Positions 1 through 5,789 of a DNA stretch of 8,876 bases are shown piece by piece. This DNA comes from Betaproteobacteria bacterium (GTDB taxonomy: Bacteria; Pseudomonadota; Gammaproteobacteria; Burkholderiales; Casimicrobiaceae), in NCBI GenBank assembly GCA_003153335.1, contig PLYG01000569.1, positions 20,913-29,788 of the forward strand, in the 5' to 3' direction. The first letter of the stretch is position 1, and every line of letters starts with the position of its first letter. Below the pieces are notes generated by a model, which was not told the origin of the DNA, made no database searches, and worked only from the letters and a program-made list of their open reading frames with translations. The translations under genes were made by a program, and so were the position numbers.

Positions 1-442
1 GCTTGTTCTTTTCCTTGCCGCCAATGTATGTCTCGTCTATTTCAACAATACCATGCAGTATCGTAGGATCATTGCCGCACGCCTCACGTATGCGCTGCAA
101 AAGGAACCATGCCGATTTTTGCGTGATGCCAATCTCTTTGGAAAGCTGCATGGACGAAATGCCCTTGCGCGAAGTGACCAGCAGATACATCGCATACAGC
201 CATTTGTGCAGCGGAACATGCGAGCGCTCGAATATCGTACCAGTGCGAACGGTGAAATCCTCCTTGCACTGATTGCAGCGATAATAGCCGCCTTTGCGCG
301 TCGTGATGCGGTCTGTCAGGCCACAAACTGGGCAGCGCGCACCGTTGGGCCAGAGCCGCGATTCCAAATAGGTCCGCGCGCTTTCCTGATTCGGAAACAT
401 CTGGAAAAGCTGGAAAGTGCTGATAGTCAACTTGTCGTTCAT
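1..442 (-). CDS. IS1595-family transposase, N-terminal part (cut by window edge)
   Basis: Catalyses cut-and-paste or replicative movement of the element. 147 codons are visible, from an ATG at 442-440. Residues 37-59 form a zinc ribbon (CPVC at 37-40, CNQC at 56-59), the N-terminal DNA-binding module of IS1595-type enzymes. A helical segment containing KWLYAMYL (80-87) and SKEIGITQKSAW (101-112) follows and is typical of ISXO2-like transposases. The DDE/ISXO2 nuclease domain then begins with VEIDETYIGGK, where Asp136 is the first catalytic acidic residue. The remaining acidic residues would lie to the left of the window. The start is supported by a GAGGAG ribosome-binding site at 454-449, six bases from the ATG, and by a promoter just upstream. 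No frameshift or stop is visible in this part, so the element may be intact. Identification rests on motif recognition; the exact IS name is not determined. Confidence 0.93.
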   Translation of the reverse strand, partial: MNDKLTISTFQLFQMFPNQESARTYLESRLWPNGARCPVCGLTDRITTRKGGYYRCNQCKEDFTVRTGTIFERSHVPLHKWLYAMYLLVTSRKGISSMQLSKEIGITQKSAWFLLQRIREACGNDPTILHGIVEIDETYIGGKEKNK

Positions 443-456
443 GGCTTGCTCCTCGT

Positions 457-792
457 CTATGGTTTAACTGTACGCCATAAAAGCGAGGGAGTCAAGTATA
501 TAATTCCCAAAAAAATGGGGTGACCCGCAACGGTTACCGAAACGTCATCGCCCGTCATAATCCACCCGCTGTCTGATGCGCCGTGACTCAAATCTCCCGT
601 TTTCGCGAGATGGCTTTGCATGCCGGTCTCGACGCGAGCAAGGAATGCTTTGCGTACGGCGTCGTCATCAATCGTGACCGATTGATAGAGGTGCTTCTCT
701 TCAAGCAGCGCCCGAATTGCAGTTGCGATCGCCGCTCCGAGCGCTTGGTTGTAAGCCTCTAAAGCTCCAGATGCCGTGTTGTGCAACATCAT
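457..792 (-). pseudogene. Hypothetical gene, 5' part only, interrupted by the IS
   Basis: The minus-strand reading frame from ATG 792 gives 111 residues. About the first 90, ending near VSVTVAG, look like an ordinary soluble protein: an Ala/Leu-rich helical N-terminus (ALEAYNQALGAAIATAIRALL, split here as ALEAYNQALG then AAIATAIRALL), an acidic DDDAVRKAF segment, then a short beta-like end. From about base 526 leftward the frame reads through the IS end and leader (HPIFLG onward) and stops at 459-457. The gene is therefore truncated and would encode a chimeric tail of about 21 residues. The rest of the original gene should lie beyond the other end of the IS. A run of eight G immediately before the ATG could act as ribosome-binding site. 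I do not recognise the family and assign no function. Confidence 0.55.
467..495 (-). promoter_or_regulatory. Promoter of the IS transposase
   Basis: On the minus strand, TTGACT (495-490) and TACAGT (472-467) are separated by exactly 17 bases, a good sigma-70 match. Predicted transcription would start near 460, giving a leader of about 18 bases that carries the GAGGAG ribosome-binding site before the transposase ATG at 442. The promoter lies inside the element, so it moves with it. Confidence 0.7.
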
Positions 793-865
793 CCCCCCCC
801 ACGCGCGAGTCGGTTTCTAGTGAAGCTCGCAATGATCGCGCAACTTCTCTGTAGACACAACTGCG

Positions 866-1108
866 ATGTCGGTCGAAGACCGATCCTTGGCACCGTTCAC
901 ACGAAAGGACGGAACATTCGCACTGGTTACCGGATCTCTTGCGGATGGTACGTTTATCGAGCGCGTCAAAGGCCCCACTGTTGTAATTGAGGGACCTGTC
1001 AGAGAGGACCTTCGAAGATATGTTCAGTACAAAGTTGCCGTTGGATTGGCATTTCGAAGAGCGATTGATTCCTATTGGCCGCTGGCGGAGCGTGCGCAAA
1101 TAAAGTAG
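866..1108 (+). CDS. Small hypothetical protein (80 aa)
   Basis: An 80-residue frame from ATG 866 to TAG 1106-1108, followed directly by a second TAG. Its composition is protein-like: a beta-rich first half (FALVTGSLADGTFIERV, VVIEGPV) and a basic helical second half (REDLRRYVQYKVAVGLAFRR). The frame is open only back to about 836, so little extension is possible, and no clear ribosome-binding site precedes the ATG. It is divergent from the interrupted gene ending its start at 792, and convergent with the MazF-like gene ending at 1171. It could be a real small accessory gene or a remnant of a longer one. Not recognised; no function proposed. Confidence 0.35.
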   Translation: MSVEDRSLAPFTRKDGTFALVTGSLADGTFIERVKGPTVVIEGPVREDLRRYVQYKVAVGLAFRRAIDSYWPLAERAQIK

Positions 1109-1146
1109 TAGCTAGTTCGTTGCCAAGCGTACGAGCGGGGCCTTTT

Positions 1147-1168
1147 GCTTGCGTTGGTTCGCGCAAGC
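1147..1168. other. Hairpin between convergent genes
   Basis: GCTTGCG (1147-1153) and CGCAAGC (1162-1168) form a perfect 7-bp stem with an 8-base loop. It starts three bases beyond the stop codon of the minus-strand MazF-like gene and lies 38 bases after the stop of the small plus-strand ORF. Neither side carries a U-tract, so it is not a standard intrinsic terminator. It may still help end transcription or protect the 3' end of the upstream mRNA. Confidence 0.35.
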
Positions 1169-1170
1169 AG

Positions 1171-1599
1171 TTACTTCAGCGCACAGGATCGCAAAGAGTC
1201 GCAGCAAATAGTTTTCATTCGAGGGGCAACTTGCGTCGAAACAGTCATCGCGATGACCATCTTGTCGCGCACTTCGCTGGAAATCTCACCCAGGTATCGC
1301 CACGACTCAAGGAAGAGCTGTTCGCCGACCCGCTCTCTGTCCAACCGGATAATCTTGCTGCAGTCGATGAACGAATCATGACGCATGAATCTGTGATCGG
1401 CTGCCTCGATAATCACTTGGCTTCGCATCGTCGATGGGTTGCGCGCAATGATCGGCGCCGGTTCGGTATTGATGATGCAAGTAATTACAGTTTCCTCCAC
1501 ATGAACGACGACATAGCGCTTATCCCGAACGGTCCCGTCGTCGGTGCGCGCGCGTACCGCAATGACATCGCCAGGGCCTAGTTGCCGTCGTGGAGGCAC
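1171..1599 (-). CDS. MazF/PemK-like protein, putative toxin paired with Panacea
   Basis: 142 residues, predicted cytoplasmic. I see no exact family signature, but the layout resembles the SH3-like MazF/PemK barrel. GDVIAVRA (10-17) begins the first strand, RDKRYVVVHV (25-34) sits where MazF has its conserved basic strand, a central strand follows (QVIIEA, 61-66), and HDSFIDCSKIIRLDRERVG (74-92) matches the MazF pattern of a Ser/Thr-bearing strand followed by the 'iD.erl' helix. The gene lies 34 bases after the Panacea gene on the same strand, the usual antitoxin-first order. The start is uncertain: GTG 1599 is the second codon after an in-frame stop (TAA at 1605-1603) and has a poor ribosome-binding site, so translation may depend on coupling to the upstream gene. 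Toxin function (RNA cleavage) is inference from fold resemblance and context; it could also be a non-toxic partner protein. Confidence 0.6.
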   Translation of the reverse strand: MPPRRQLGPGDVIAVRARTDDGTVRDKRYVVVHVEETVITCIINTEPAPIIARNPSTMRSQVIIEAADHRFMRHDSFIDCSKIIRLDRERVGEQLFLESWRYLGEISSEVRDKMVIAMTVSTQVAPRMKTICCDSLRSCALK

Positions 1600-1633
1600 A
1601 GCTTAGCGATTGGCGTCGTAAAGCTGTGGCACA

Positions 1634-2266
1634 TCAGGCGTGCAAATATTCCAATACTTCGGGGGCGTTGCTCAGGAATGTTGCTATGTCGACGAGCGAC
1701 ATTTCCGCCCGGTCGGCGTCTGGCGGCCGCGCGTTCCAAACCTTTGACCAAGCCTGATCGTGACTGAGGGCGGTACGGTCGCCAAAGTCCAGGTCGCCGT
1801 ATTCGCGAATTGCCCAATCAAATGCATCCCGCGCAGATTGACTCAGGTAATCCAACTGTGGTCCACGCTTAATGACCACGTTTATCTTTTTCTTCACGTC
1901 GAACGCGTCGGCAACGAGGGGTAGATAGGACGCCTTTACCCATGAATCTTCATCACCCCTGCCCGCCTTCAGAAGGTTGTAGATTTCTGAGGCAACAGGG
2001 CCCCAATACATCGCAAAGTAGTTGTCGCCAGTAGCAGTTGCGCCATGTTGGGACAAGTGCGCGCCGTCAGCGAAGTAGCAGATCTTTAGGATTTCATGCA
2101 ACGTCGGGCGGTTTAGCCTCTCAGCGATGTAGAGGATCGCCTCGACCGCTTCGGTCGGATCAAAGGTCGACGGCTTAACAGGTGTTACCGCGGGCGTCGA
2201 TTGGGACTTTTGGGGTGCGATACTGAACGAAGTTGCCCAGCCGACGGTGTACCGGTCACGAACCAT
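1634..2266 (-). CDS. Panacea-domain (DUF4065/SocA-like) protein, putative antitoxin
   Basis: 210 residues. After a Ser/Pro/Thr-rich N-terminal tail (about 1-36), the Panacea core runs from about 38 to 105: a helix with AILYIAERLNRPTLHEILKI, the signature YFAD (64-67), then HGATATGDNY and the conserved WGPVASEIYNLL. The C-terminal half (106-210) is mostly helical with the family's late His/Trp region (LSHDQAW, 167-173). Panacea proteins are known antitoxins or proteolytic adaptors (Caulobacter SocA; PanA neutralisers of many unrelated toxins), and the partner is normally the adjacent gene, here the MazF-like ORF downstream. No helix-turn-helix is evident, so autoregulation would need another part. 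I chose ATG 2266 over GTG 2290 because CGGGAG lies five bases before it and the promoter predicts transcription starting near 2289. The family call is strong; the antitoxin role is inferred from family and context. Confidence 0.85.
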   Translation of the reverse strand: MVRDRYTVGWATSFSIAPQKSQSTPAVTPVKPSTFDPTEAVEAILYIAERLNRPTLHEILKICYFADGAHLSQHGATATGDNYFAMYWGPVASEIYNLLKAGRGDEDSWVKASYLPLVADAFDVKKKINVVIKRGPQLDYLSQSARDAFDWAIREYGDLDFGDRTALSHDQAWSKVWNARPPDADRAEMSLVDIATFLSNAPEVLEYLHA

Positions 2267-2295
2267 CGCGTCTCCCGAACGCTGCGTCACTACGA

Positions 2296-2324
2296 ATCAT
2301 CGTTGTGCACCCACCGAATGTCAA
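2296..2324 (-). promoter_or_regulatory. Promoter of the Panacea/MazF-like operon
   Basis: On the minus strand a perfect TTGACA -35 box (2324-2319) is followed after 17 bases by GATGAT (2301-2296), which matches four of six positions of the -10 consensus. Transcription would start near 2289, leaving a leader of about 23 bases that includes the CGGGAG ribosome-binding site. This placement argues against GTG 2290 as the start codon of the Panacea gene. Confidence 0.55.
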
Positions 2325-2998
2325 TCTTCCGTTGCAATTCTCAACCGCGCGGAGACGGCCTGATGCCGTCCTACAACGCGCCCTTTCGTAGGCGACATCT
2401 GATGAACGGCCGCCGGCCGGACAAAGTTGACCTCGAAGGCCACCGAGGGGATTGTCATATCCCGCAGTTCGCAGCGCAAAACGGAACTAAACCCAAATAA
2501 TGGGGCAGCCACGTGCAGAATCCAACCCAATTCCCCACCCAACCGTGGAATACGCTGATCTACCAAAACGGAAAGTCGCGGTGAAGTCGGCTACTGGCGT
2601 GGCTTTCTGAGCAAGCTAACATTATAAGCGGATTTCATCAGCCAAGATAGTTGATGCTGCTGGTGGCGAGCGGCACTGGCGCCAATTGACGGACGTTGCG
2701 CCCAATCGAACTGTACAATTCCCAATGGTATTCTCCGCGGCGCCGGGTGAACGATAACACCGTGCGCCTGATTTCGTTTTCGACAAGATGACAGAAATAC
2801 CAGACCGGGTATGAAACCGGGTATGAAATGAAAGTCGGAATCAATATGCCTAGCAATGACGAGGGTTTCCAGCCACAATTGCGGTTCAACGTCTAGGCCG
2901 TCGAAAAGCCACTGCGGTGGCCATCTGCGGCCGCTGTTGCCAAATGAGACGGCGCTCGAAATCCTCACGTGAGACAAAGTGAGCTCCGGTTTCTGTGC
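2325..2998. other. Region of about 670 bases with no convincing gene
   Basis: Open frames occur here on both strands, the longest being about 128 codons on the minus strand (2591-2977) from a TTG. None has a good start, ribosome-binding site or recognisable motif. On the plus strand, 2640-2900 reads as a protein-like sequence broken by several stops, so it could be a decayed gene, but I cannot name it. No tRNA, intrinsic terminator or recognisable att core is visible. The stretch separates accessory genes from the dapF-like/DUF484/xerC block. Its right end carries repeats described separately. Confidence 0.5.
2804..2827. repeat. Tandem duplication of 12 bases
   Basis: The unit ACCGGGTATGAA occurs twice in direct succession (2804-2815 and 2816-2827) with no mismatch, followed by ATGAAA. 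The length is a multiple of three and would encode TGYE twice in one plus-strand frame, but that frame is not part of a supported gene. It probably arose by replication slippage. Confidence 0.8.
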
Positions 2999-3019
2999 GC
3001 CTCATTTGTCAAATGAGGC
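2937..3019. repeat. Repeat and palindrome cluster upstream of the dapF-like gene
   Basis: Three elements lie together. First, TTGCCAAATGAGAC (2937-2950) and TTGTCAAATGAGGC (3006-3019) are direct repeats matching at 12 of 14 positions. Second, the right copy is half of a perfect palindrome with 10-bp arms around a single base, GCCTCATTTG-T-CAAATGAGGC (2999-3019). Third, CTCACGTGAG (2964-2973) is a separate 10-bp perfect palindrome. The large palindrome is centred about 64 bases before the dapF-like ATG. There is no U-tract, so operator sites are a better reading than a terminator, though recombination scars are also possible. Confidence 0.6.
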
Positions 3020-3057
3020 CTTACAGCTGGCCATCCTCGCTACGCTTTTCAACAGCC

Positions 3058-3066
3058 TGCTAAACT
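3058..3066 (+). promoter_or_regulatory. Possible extended -10 element for the dapF-like gene
   Basis: TGCTAAACT fits the extended -10 form (TGnTAnnnT). No usable -35 is found at normal spacing. The distance puts the transcription start within a base or two of the ATG at 3073, which would make the mRNA leaderless or nearly so. That agrees with the absence of any Shine-Dalgarno sequence in front of this ATG. The call rests on a short motif only. Confidence 0.3.
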
Positions 3067-3072
3067 GTCAGC

Positions 3073-3918
3073 ATGCGTTTTTTTCGCTACCATGCGATCG
3101 GCAACGACTACATCGTCATTCCGGAATCGGAACTGCCGGGCCCGCTTGCGCCGGCGCAGGCGCGGCGCATCTGTCATCGCAACTACGGCGTGGGGTCGGA
3201 TGGCATTCTGCTGCATCTGAACGACACGAGCGGCGATCGCTTCAAGCTGCGGATCTTCAACCCAGACGGCTCGGAGGCGGAGAAGAGCGGCAACGGGTTG
3301 CGTATTTTTGCGCGTTATCTGTGGGACCGGAAGCGCGTGGGCGGCGACGTCTTCGAAGTTGCAACACCCGGCGGCACGGTGTCGTGCAGGGTCAAGGATA
3401 ACGGCCGCCTGGTCACCGTCGACATGGGGGGGCTCACCTTCGACAGTGCGCGCATTCCTGTTGCGGGACCGGTGCGCGAAGTGTTGCGCGAGCGCTTCAG
3501 CATCGCCGGGGTCGAGCTGGAATACTCGTGCGCATCGATCGGCAACCCGCATTGCGTGATCCTGCGTGAAACGCTTTCCGAGAGCGAAACCCGCGCGCTG
3601 GGGCCGCTGGTCGAGGTCGAGCCGCGCTTTCCGAACCGCACGAATGTGCAGTTCATGAAAGTGCTCGATCGCGGAAATATCAGCATCCAGATCTGGGAGC
3701 GGGGCGCCGGTTTTACTTTGGCGTCCGGTTCGTCGTCGAGCGCGGCCGCCGGCGTTGCACACAAGCTGGGGTTGTGCGACAGGGATATCACGGTGCACAT
3801 GCCGGGCGGCGCGATCCGGATCGAGATTGACCCGCGCTTTAATGTGCGGATGACGGGGCCGGTCACCCATATCGCCGACGGTGAGATCGACCCCGAGTGC
3901 CTGGAAGGCGCCGCGTAG
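3073..3918 (+). CDS. dapF: Diaminopimelate epimerase homologue with both catalytic Cys replaced by Ser
   Basis: 281 residues, about the family length (270-290). DapF interconverts LL- and meso-diaminopimelate for lysine and peptidoglycan synthesis using two active-site cysteines as acid and base. The fold and binding motifs are present: HAIGNDYIV near the start, GVGSDG (about 40-45), NPDGSEAE before the first active-site loop, GNPHCV, NRTNVQF, and WERGAGFTLASG with Glu209-Arg210. However, the first loop reads KSGNG instead of QCGNG (Ser72), and the second reads LASGS instead of LACGT (Ser218). The codons are AGC and TCC, so neither Ser is a mere frame effect. The gene lies upstream of DUF484 and xerC, the normal dapF neighbourhood in many proteobacteria. 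It could be a racemase/epimerase for another substrate, a low-activity DapF, or a non-catalytic homologue. Membership of the superfamily is certain; the reaction is not, so the symbol is provisional. Confidence 0.85.
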   Translation: MRFFRYHAIGNDYIVIPESELPGPLAPAQARRICHRNYGVGSDGILLHLNDTSGDRFKLRIFNPDGSEAEKSGNGLRIFARYLWDRKRVGGDVFEVATPGGTVSCRVKDNGRLVTVDMGGLTFDSARIPVAGPVREVLRERFSIAGVELEYSCASIGNPHCVILRETLSESETRALGPLVEVEPRFPNRTNVQFMKVLDRGNISIQIWERGAGFTLASGSSSSAAAGVAHKLGLCDRDITVHMPGGAIRIEIDPRFNVRMTGPVTHIADGEIDPECLEGAA

Positions 3919-4013
3919 GCGTGGCACTGGATGGCGGCGGCCACTGCTCCGATGCGGCGATCAAATCGATCCATCGCGGATGAGTGGCCGATGCATTGCC
4001 GCAAGGTCGGGTG

Positions 4014-4019
4014 TAGAAT
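4014..4019 (+). promoter_or_regulatory. Possible -10 box for DUF484-xerC
   Basis: TAGAAT at 4014-4019 matches five of six bases of the -10 consensus and lies about 30 bases before the DUF484 ATG. No good -35 is present at 16-18 bases spacing. With the 129-base gap after the dapF-like gene, it suggests DUF484 and xerC can be transcribed separately from it. Confidence 0.35.
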
Positions 4020-4047
4020 TCGCGCACAACTAGACCGGACAAGCAAC

Positions 4048-4713
4048 ATGAGCATCGACTCTCAAGCCGTCGCCGAATATCTGAGGGAACACCCCGAATT
4101 TTTCGAAGAGCATGCCGAATGGCTGGCGGACGTGAAAATTGCGCATCCCCATGAGGGGCATGCGATTCCGCTCGCCGAACGGCAGCTGGTCTCGCTGCGG
4201 GCAAAGAACCGCCAGCTCGAAACCAAGTTTGCCGAATTGCTGCGGTACGGCGGCGCCAACGACCTGATCGGCGACAAGCTGCACCGGGTTACGCTCGCGC
4301 TGTTTGCAGCGCCCGAGATCGACACGTCGCTCGAAGTCATCTATCACAGCATGCACAGCGACTTCGATGTGGACCGCGCGGCGATACGGCTGTGGGGCGC
4401 GGTTCCGGACGGCGCCTATCAGGCCGAATTCACACCGGTGAGTCCGGAAATGCGGGAATACGCGGCGAGTCTCGCCGAACCCTATTGCGGGCCGCTTGCC
4501 GTGCTCGAGTCGCAGAGCTGGCTGGAGGAAGAGGGCGAGGTTCTCAACTCGTTTGCCTATCTGCCGCTGCGCACGCCGGAGCGCACGGTCGGAGTCATAG
4601 CGCTTGGCAGTCCAGACTCCGCACGATTCGCAGCGGACATGGGCACGCACTTCCTGATGCGGCTTGCGGAGGTTGCAAGCATGGCCGTTGCGCGATACTT
4701 GCCGGTCGAGTGA
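4048..4713 (+). CDS. DUF484 family GAF-like protein
   Basis: 221 residues, cytoplasmic. The N-terminus carries the family signature (VAEYLREHPEFFEEH, residues 8-22), where a short helical domain precedes a probable coiled coil (about 42-66, ERQLVSLRAKNRQLETKF region). The rest (about 75-218) resembles a GAF fold, with the conserved end pattern YLPLRTPERTVGVIALGS and a terminal helix. DUF484 genes very often sit between dapF and xerC in proteobacteria, as here, but their function is not established; a link to cell division or recombination control is only suggested by context. The ATG at 4048 was chosen because the family signature begins directly after it; the frame is open back to 3931, but the upstream residues look non-coding. 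The 113-base gap to xerC contains no gene. Confidence 0.9.
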   Translation: MSIDSQAVAEYLREHPEFFEEHAEWLADVKIAHPHEGHAIPLAERQLVSLRAKNRQLETKFAELLRYGGANDLIGDKLHRVTLALFAAPEIDTSLEVIYHSMHSDFDVDRAAIRLWGAVPDGAYQAEFTPVSPEMREYAASLAEPYCGPLAVLESQSWLEEEGEVLNSFAYLPLRTPERTVGVIALGSPDSARFAADMGTHFLMRLAEVASMAVARYLPVE

Positions 4714-4826
4714 TGCGCCTGCTGCAATGAACAGAGCTGTCTGAGGAACGTTCTACGTCCCGCGCTTCTTCGAAGATACGGCCAACCGGCTCCGACCGGC
4801 CCGGAGACGCGCCACCGCCGCATCCT

Positions 4827-5720
4827 GTGACGCAGCAACCCCTCGTCGCCGCTTTTGCCGCGCATCTTGCTACGCGTGCGTCGTCACACACCCGTAACGC
4901 CTATGTGCGCGATACGGAACAACTGGCGGCGCTGGCCGCAGCGTCAGCTCCGCCGGTGGCGCTCGAGCGCATCACCGGCGCACATTTGCGGCGCTTCTTG
5001 TCAGCGCTGCACGGGCGCGGGCTTTCGGGCCGGACGCTGGCGCGGATGCTGTCATCGTGGCGCGGCTTCTTTCGGTATCTGGCCGAGGAGGGGCTGGTTC
5101 AGTCAGACCCCTGCGCCGGCCTGCGTCCGCCCAAGTCACCGAAAAAACTGCCGGACGCGCTGTCACCCGACGAGGCAACACGGCTGGTCGGCATCGAAGG
5201 CGACACGCCCCTGGCGATCCGGGACCGCGCGATGCTCGAGCTGTTCTATTCGTCGGGACTGCGCTTGTCCGAACTGGCGGGCCTCACCACCGAGCGGGTC
5301 GATTGGAAAACGGGCGAGGTACGGGTCTGGGGAAAGGGCGCAAAGGAGCGCATCGTTCCGGTCGGCGAACCGGCAATGCGCGCATTGACAAAGTGGTGCG
5401 AGGTGCGCACAGGCATGGCGGCACCCGGGAGCAGGGCGCTTTTTGTCTCGCAGCACGGCACGCCGATTTCGGTGCGGTCTATCCAGGCGCGGATGAAGGG
5501 CTGGGCAATCAAGCAGGGACTTGCCCGCCATGTGCATCCACACATGCTGCGCCATTCGTTTGCTTCGCATCTATTGCAGTCATCGGGAGATCTGCGTGCG
5601 GTGCAGGAAATGCTCGGTCACGCCAGCATTGCATCGACCCAGATTTATACGCATCTCGACTTTCAGTACCTGAGCAAGGTCTACGACGCGGCGCATCCGC
5701 GAGCAAAGAAAAAAGTCTAG
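4827..5720 (+). CDS. xerC: Tyrosine recombinase XerC
   Basis: 297 residues, the usual size. With XerD it resolves chromosome dimers at the dif site during division, under FtsK control. The N-terminal SAM-like DNA-binding domain covers about 1-95, with the family's helical 'LSGRTLARMLSSWRGFFRYL' region at 66-85. The catalytic domain has the full active site: Arg146 (GLRLSEL), Lys170 (GKGAKER), His239 and Arg242 (HPHMLRHS), His265 (LGHAS) and the nucleophile Tyr274 (IYTHLD). Spacings equal those of E. coli XerD. The C-terminus AHPRAKKKV is typical of Burkholderiales. The start is GTG 4827; there is no in-frame ATG upstream before a stop at 4728-4730, and no strong ribosome-binding site is visible, so expression may be low or coupled. 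The gene ends at a strong terminator. The alternative XerD is less likely given the DUF484 neighbour. Confidence 0.96.
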   Translation: MTQQPLVAAFAAHLATRASSHTRNAYVRDTEQLAALAAASAPPVALERITGAHLRRFLSALHGRGLSGRTLARMLSSWRGFFRYLAEEGLVQSDPCAGLRPPKSPKKLPDALSPDEATRLVGIEGDTPLAIRDRAMLELFYSSGLRLSELAGLTTERVDWKTGEVRVWGKGAKERIVPVGEPAMRALTKWCEVRTGMAAPGSRALFVSQHGTPISVRSIQARMKGWAIKQGLARHVHPHMLRHSFASHLLQSSGDLRAVQEMLGHASIASTQIYTHLDFQYLSKVYDAAHPRAKKKV

Positions 5721-5749
5721 AAAAAAAGCGGGTCGATGCCCGTTTTTTT
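5721..5749. terminator. Bidirectional intrinsic terminator between xerC and the patatin gene
   Basis: A run of seven A, then the stem CGGG/CCCG around a short loop, then seven T (5743-5749). On the plus strand the T run ends xerC transcripts, starting one base after its stop. On the minus strand the A run becomes the U-tract for the patatin-like gene, whose stop is at 5790. The A and T runs can extend the stem with one G-U pair. Confidence 0.88.
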
Positions 5750-5789
5750 CGTACGCTGGTCATGAGTAGTAGTGCGCGCGAAGACGCTC

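Larger units (their letters stand above)
1..526 (-). mobile_element. IS1595-family insertion sequence, one end only
   Basis: The left part of the window is the 5' end of an insertion sequence cut by the window edge. It holds the start of an IS1595-type transposase and, outside it, about 85 bases of leader with a promoter. The outer boundary is inferred. Reading the minus strand inward, a G/C-rich stretch GGGTCACCCC followed by a T run (about 526-508) looks like a terminal inverted repeat, and the reading frame of the neighbouring gene loses its own character at this point. The other terminus and the expected target-site duplication (usually 8 bases in this family) lie outside the window, so the boundary may be off by a few bases. 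Confidence 0.75.

Noticed and set aside
53..523. Plus-strand open frame of 156 codons over the IS
   Set aside because: It is antisense to the IS1595 transposase, whose zinc ribbon and catalytic motif are clear on the minus strand.
701..1099. Minus-strand open frame of 132 codons
   Set aside because: It overlaps the interrupted gene and the small plus-strand ORF in another frame, has a low-complexity Arg/Ser-rich composition and no recognisable motif.
2804..2827. CRISPR-like or iteron array
   Set aside because: Only two adjacent copies of 12 bases with no spacers and no further copies nearby.
2591..2977. Minus-strand open frame of 128 codons from TTG
   Set aside because: No ribosome-binding site, no motif, and composition rich in Arg, Pro and His as expected from a non-coding frame.
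3049..3927. Minus-strand open frame of 292 codons opposite the dapF-like gene
   Set aside because: It is a GC-rich antisense shadow with Arg/Ala/His-rich composition; the plus-strand frame has all DapF family motifs.
4712..4744. Two tiny overlapping frames (MRLLQ and MNRAV) linked by TGATG and ATGA after DUF484
   Set aside because: Five codons each; the overlaps are suggestive of coupling, but they end about 80 bases before xerC and have no ribosome-binding site.
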